Below, piece by piece: positions 63,906 through 64,000 of a DNA stretch of 64,000 bases. The stretch covers positions 1 to 64,000 of the forward strand of contig CAIVDU010000047.1 in NCBI GenBank assembly GCA_903904815.1, read 5' to 3'. Within the stretch, counting starts at the first letter, position 1. Every line of letters starts with the position of its first letter. This DNA is from an uncultured Armatimonadota bacterium (GTDB lineage: Bacteria; Armatimonadota; Fimbriimonadia; Fimbriimonadales; Fimbriimonadaceae). The notes beneath the pieces are model-generated. The model saw nothing but the letters and a program-made list of their open reading frames with translations, was not told where the DNA came from and made no database searches. Both the position numbers and the translations under genes were made by a program.

Positions 63906-64000
63906 GCGCTATTCGTCCGGCTACCGCGGCCGATGTGCCTCGGGTTTGGGAGCTCATAAAGGAGCTCGCTGAATTTGAAAAGCTGACCCACACGGTCACC
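63902..64000 (+). CDS. GNAT acetyltransferase, N-terminal part (cut by window end)
   Basis: The 33 visible residues (IRPATAADVPRVWELIKELA, then EFEKLTH) are the typical first strand and helix of diamine/spermidine-type GNAT enzymes (IRxAxxxDxxxIxxLIxELAxYE). Translation is coupled to the DoxX gene by an ATGA overlap. Confidence 0.7.
   Translation, partial: MSAIRPATAADVPRVWELIKELAEFEKLTHTVT

Overview
The window is one stretch of bacterial chromosome, moderately GC-rich, with genes on both strands and no rRNA, tRNA or CRISPR array that I could find. The gene set suggests a diderm of the Armatimonadota (Fimbriimonas-like): a PEP-CTERM surface protein, a porin ending in Phe, a PilB pilus ATPase, several large secreted glycoside hydrolases (GH116, GH92, two GH29), and an H-X9-DG-type protein fragment. 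This placement is inferred from gene content; no marker gene settles it.

Layout. 1-131: 3' end of an IS481-like insertion sequence. 0.3-8.8 kb: pilB, an MFS exporter preceded by a leader RNA that can adopt two exclusive folds, a Pro/Gln/Asn-rich secreted protein, and a Tat-exported GH116 glucosidase. 8.9-17.4 kb: small genes, two Phd-type antitoxins (one with a VapC whose start position is ACG), a chemotaxis receptor without its sensor domain, and several damaged genes (one frameshift, two in-frame TAG codons, one 3' truncation). 17.5-26.3 kb: GH92 mannosidase, esterase, M61 peptidase, a zeta-like kinase packed against comM. 26.6-32 kb: a three-gene operon of porin, type-1 copper protein and membrane GGDEF/HD-GYP protein, then an eRF1-like protein. 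32-41.4 kb: aminoglycoside-phosphotransferase-like kinase, gamma-glutamyltransferase, galT, a large secreted protein, a luciferase-like oxidoreductase, metK and a transglutaminase-like protein. 41.4-41.9 kb: a nested palindromic element. 42-48 kb: mostly uncharacterised proteins, including two paralogous TPR-like proteins around a membrane protein. 48-53.6 kb: CrtA-like monooxygenase, AraC regulator and, divergently, a PhyH dioxygenase plus two tandem fucosidases. 54-59 kb: a giant PEP-CTERM protein with a 57-residue repeat. 59.5-64 kb: an acetyltransferase, cdaR and cdaA (cyclic di-AMP synthesis), pheA, a DoxX protein and the start of another acetyltransferase.

How the genes work together. 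The GH116, GH92, GH29 and galT genes point to breakdown of glucosides, mannans and fucosylated glycans. Second-messenger signalling appears twice: cyclic di-GMP (HD-GYP protein, and a PilB whose N-terminus carries MshEN-like cyclic di-GMP-binding motifs) and cyclic di-AMP (CdaA/CdaR). The most unusual items are the two-state leader before the MFS gene, the porin/cupredoxin/HD-GYP operon, the VapC with an ACG at its start, the amber-interrupted genes, and the nested palindrome near 41.7 kb.
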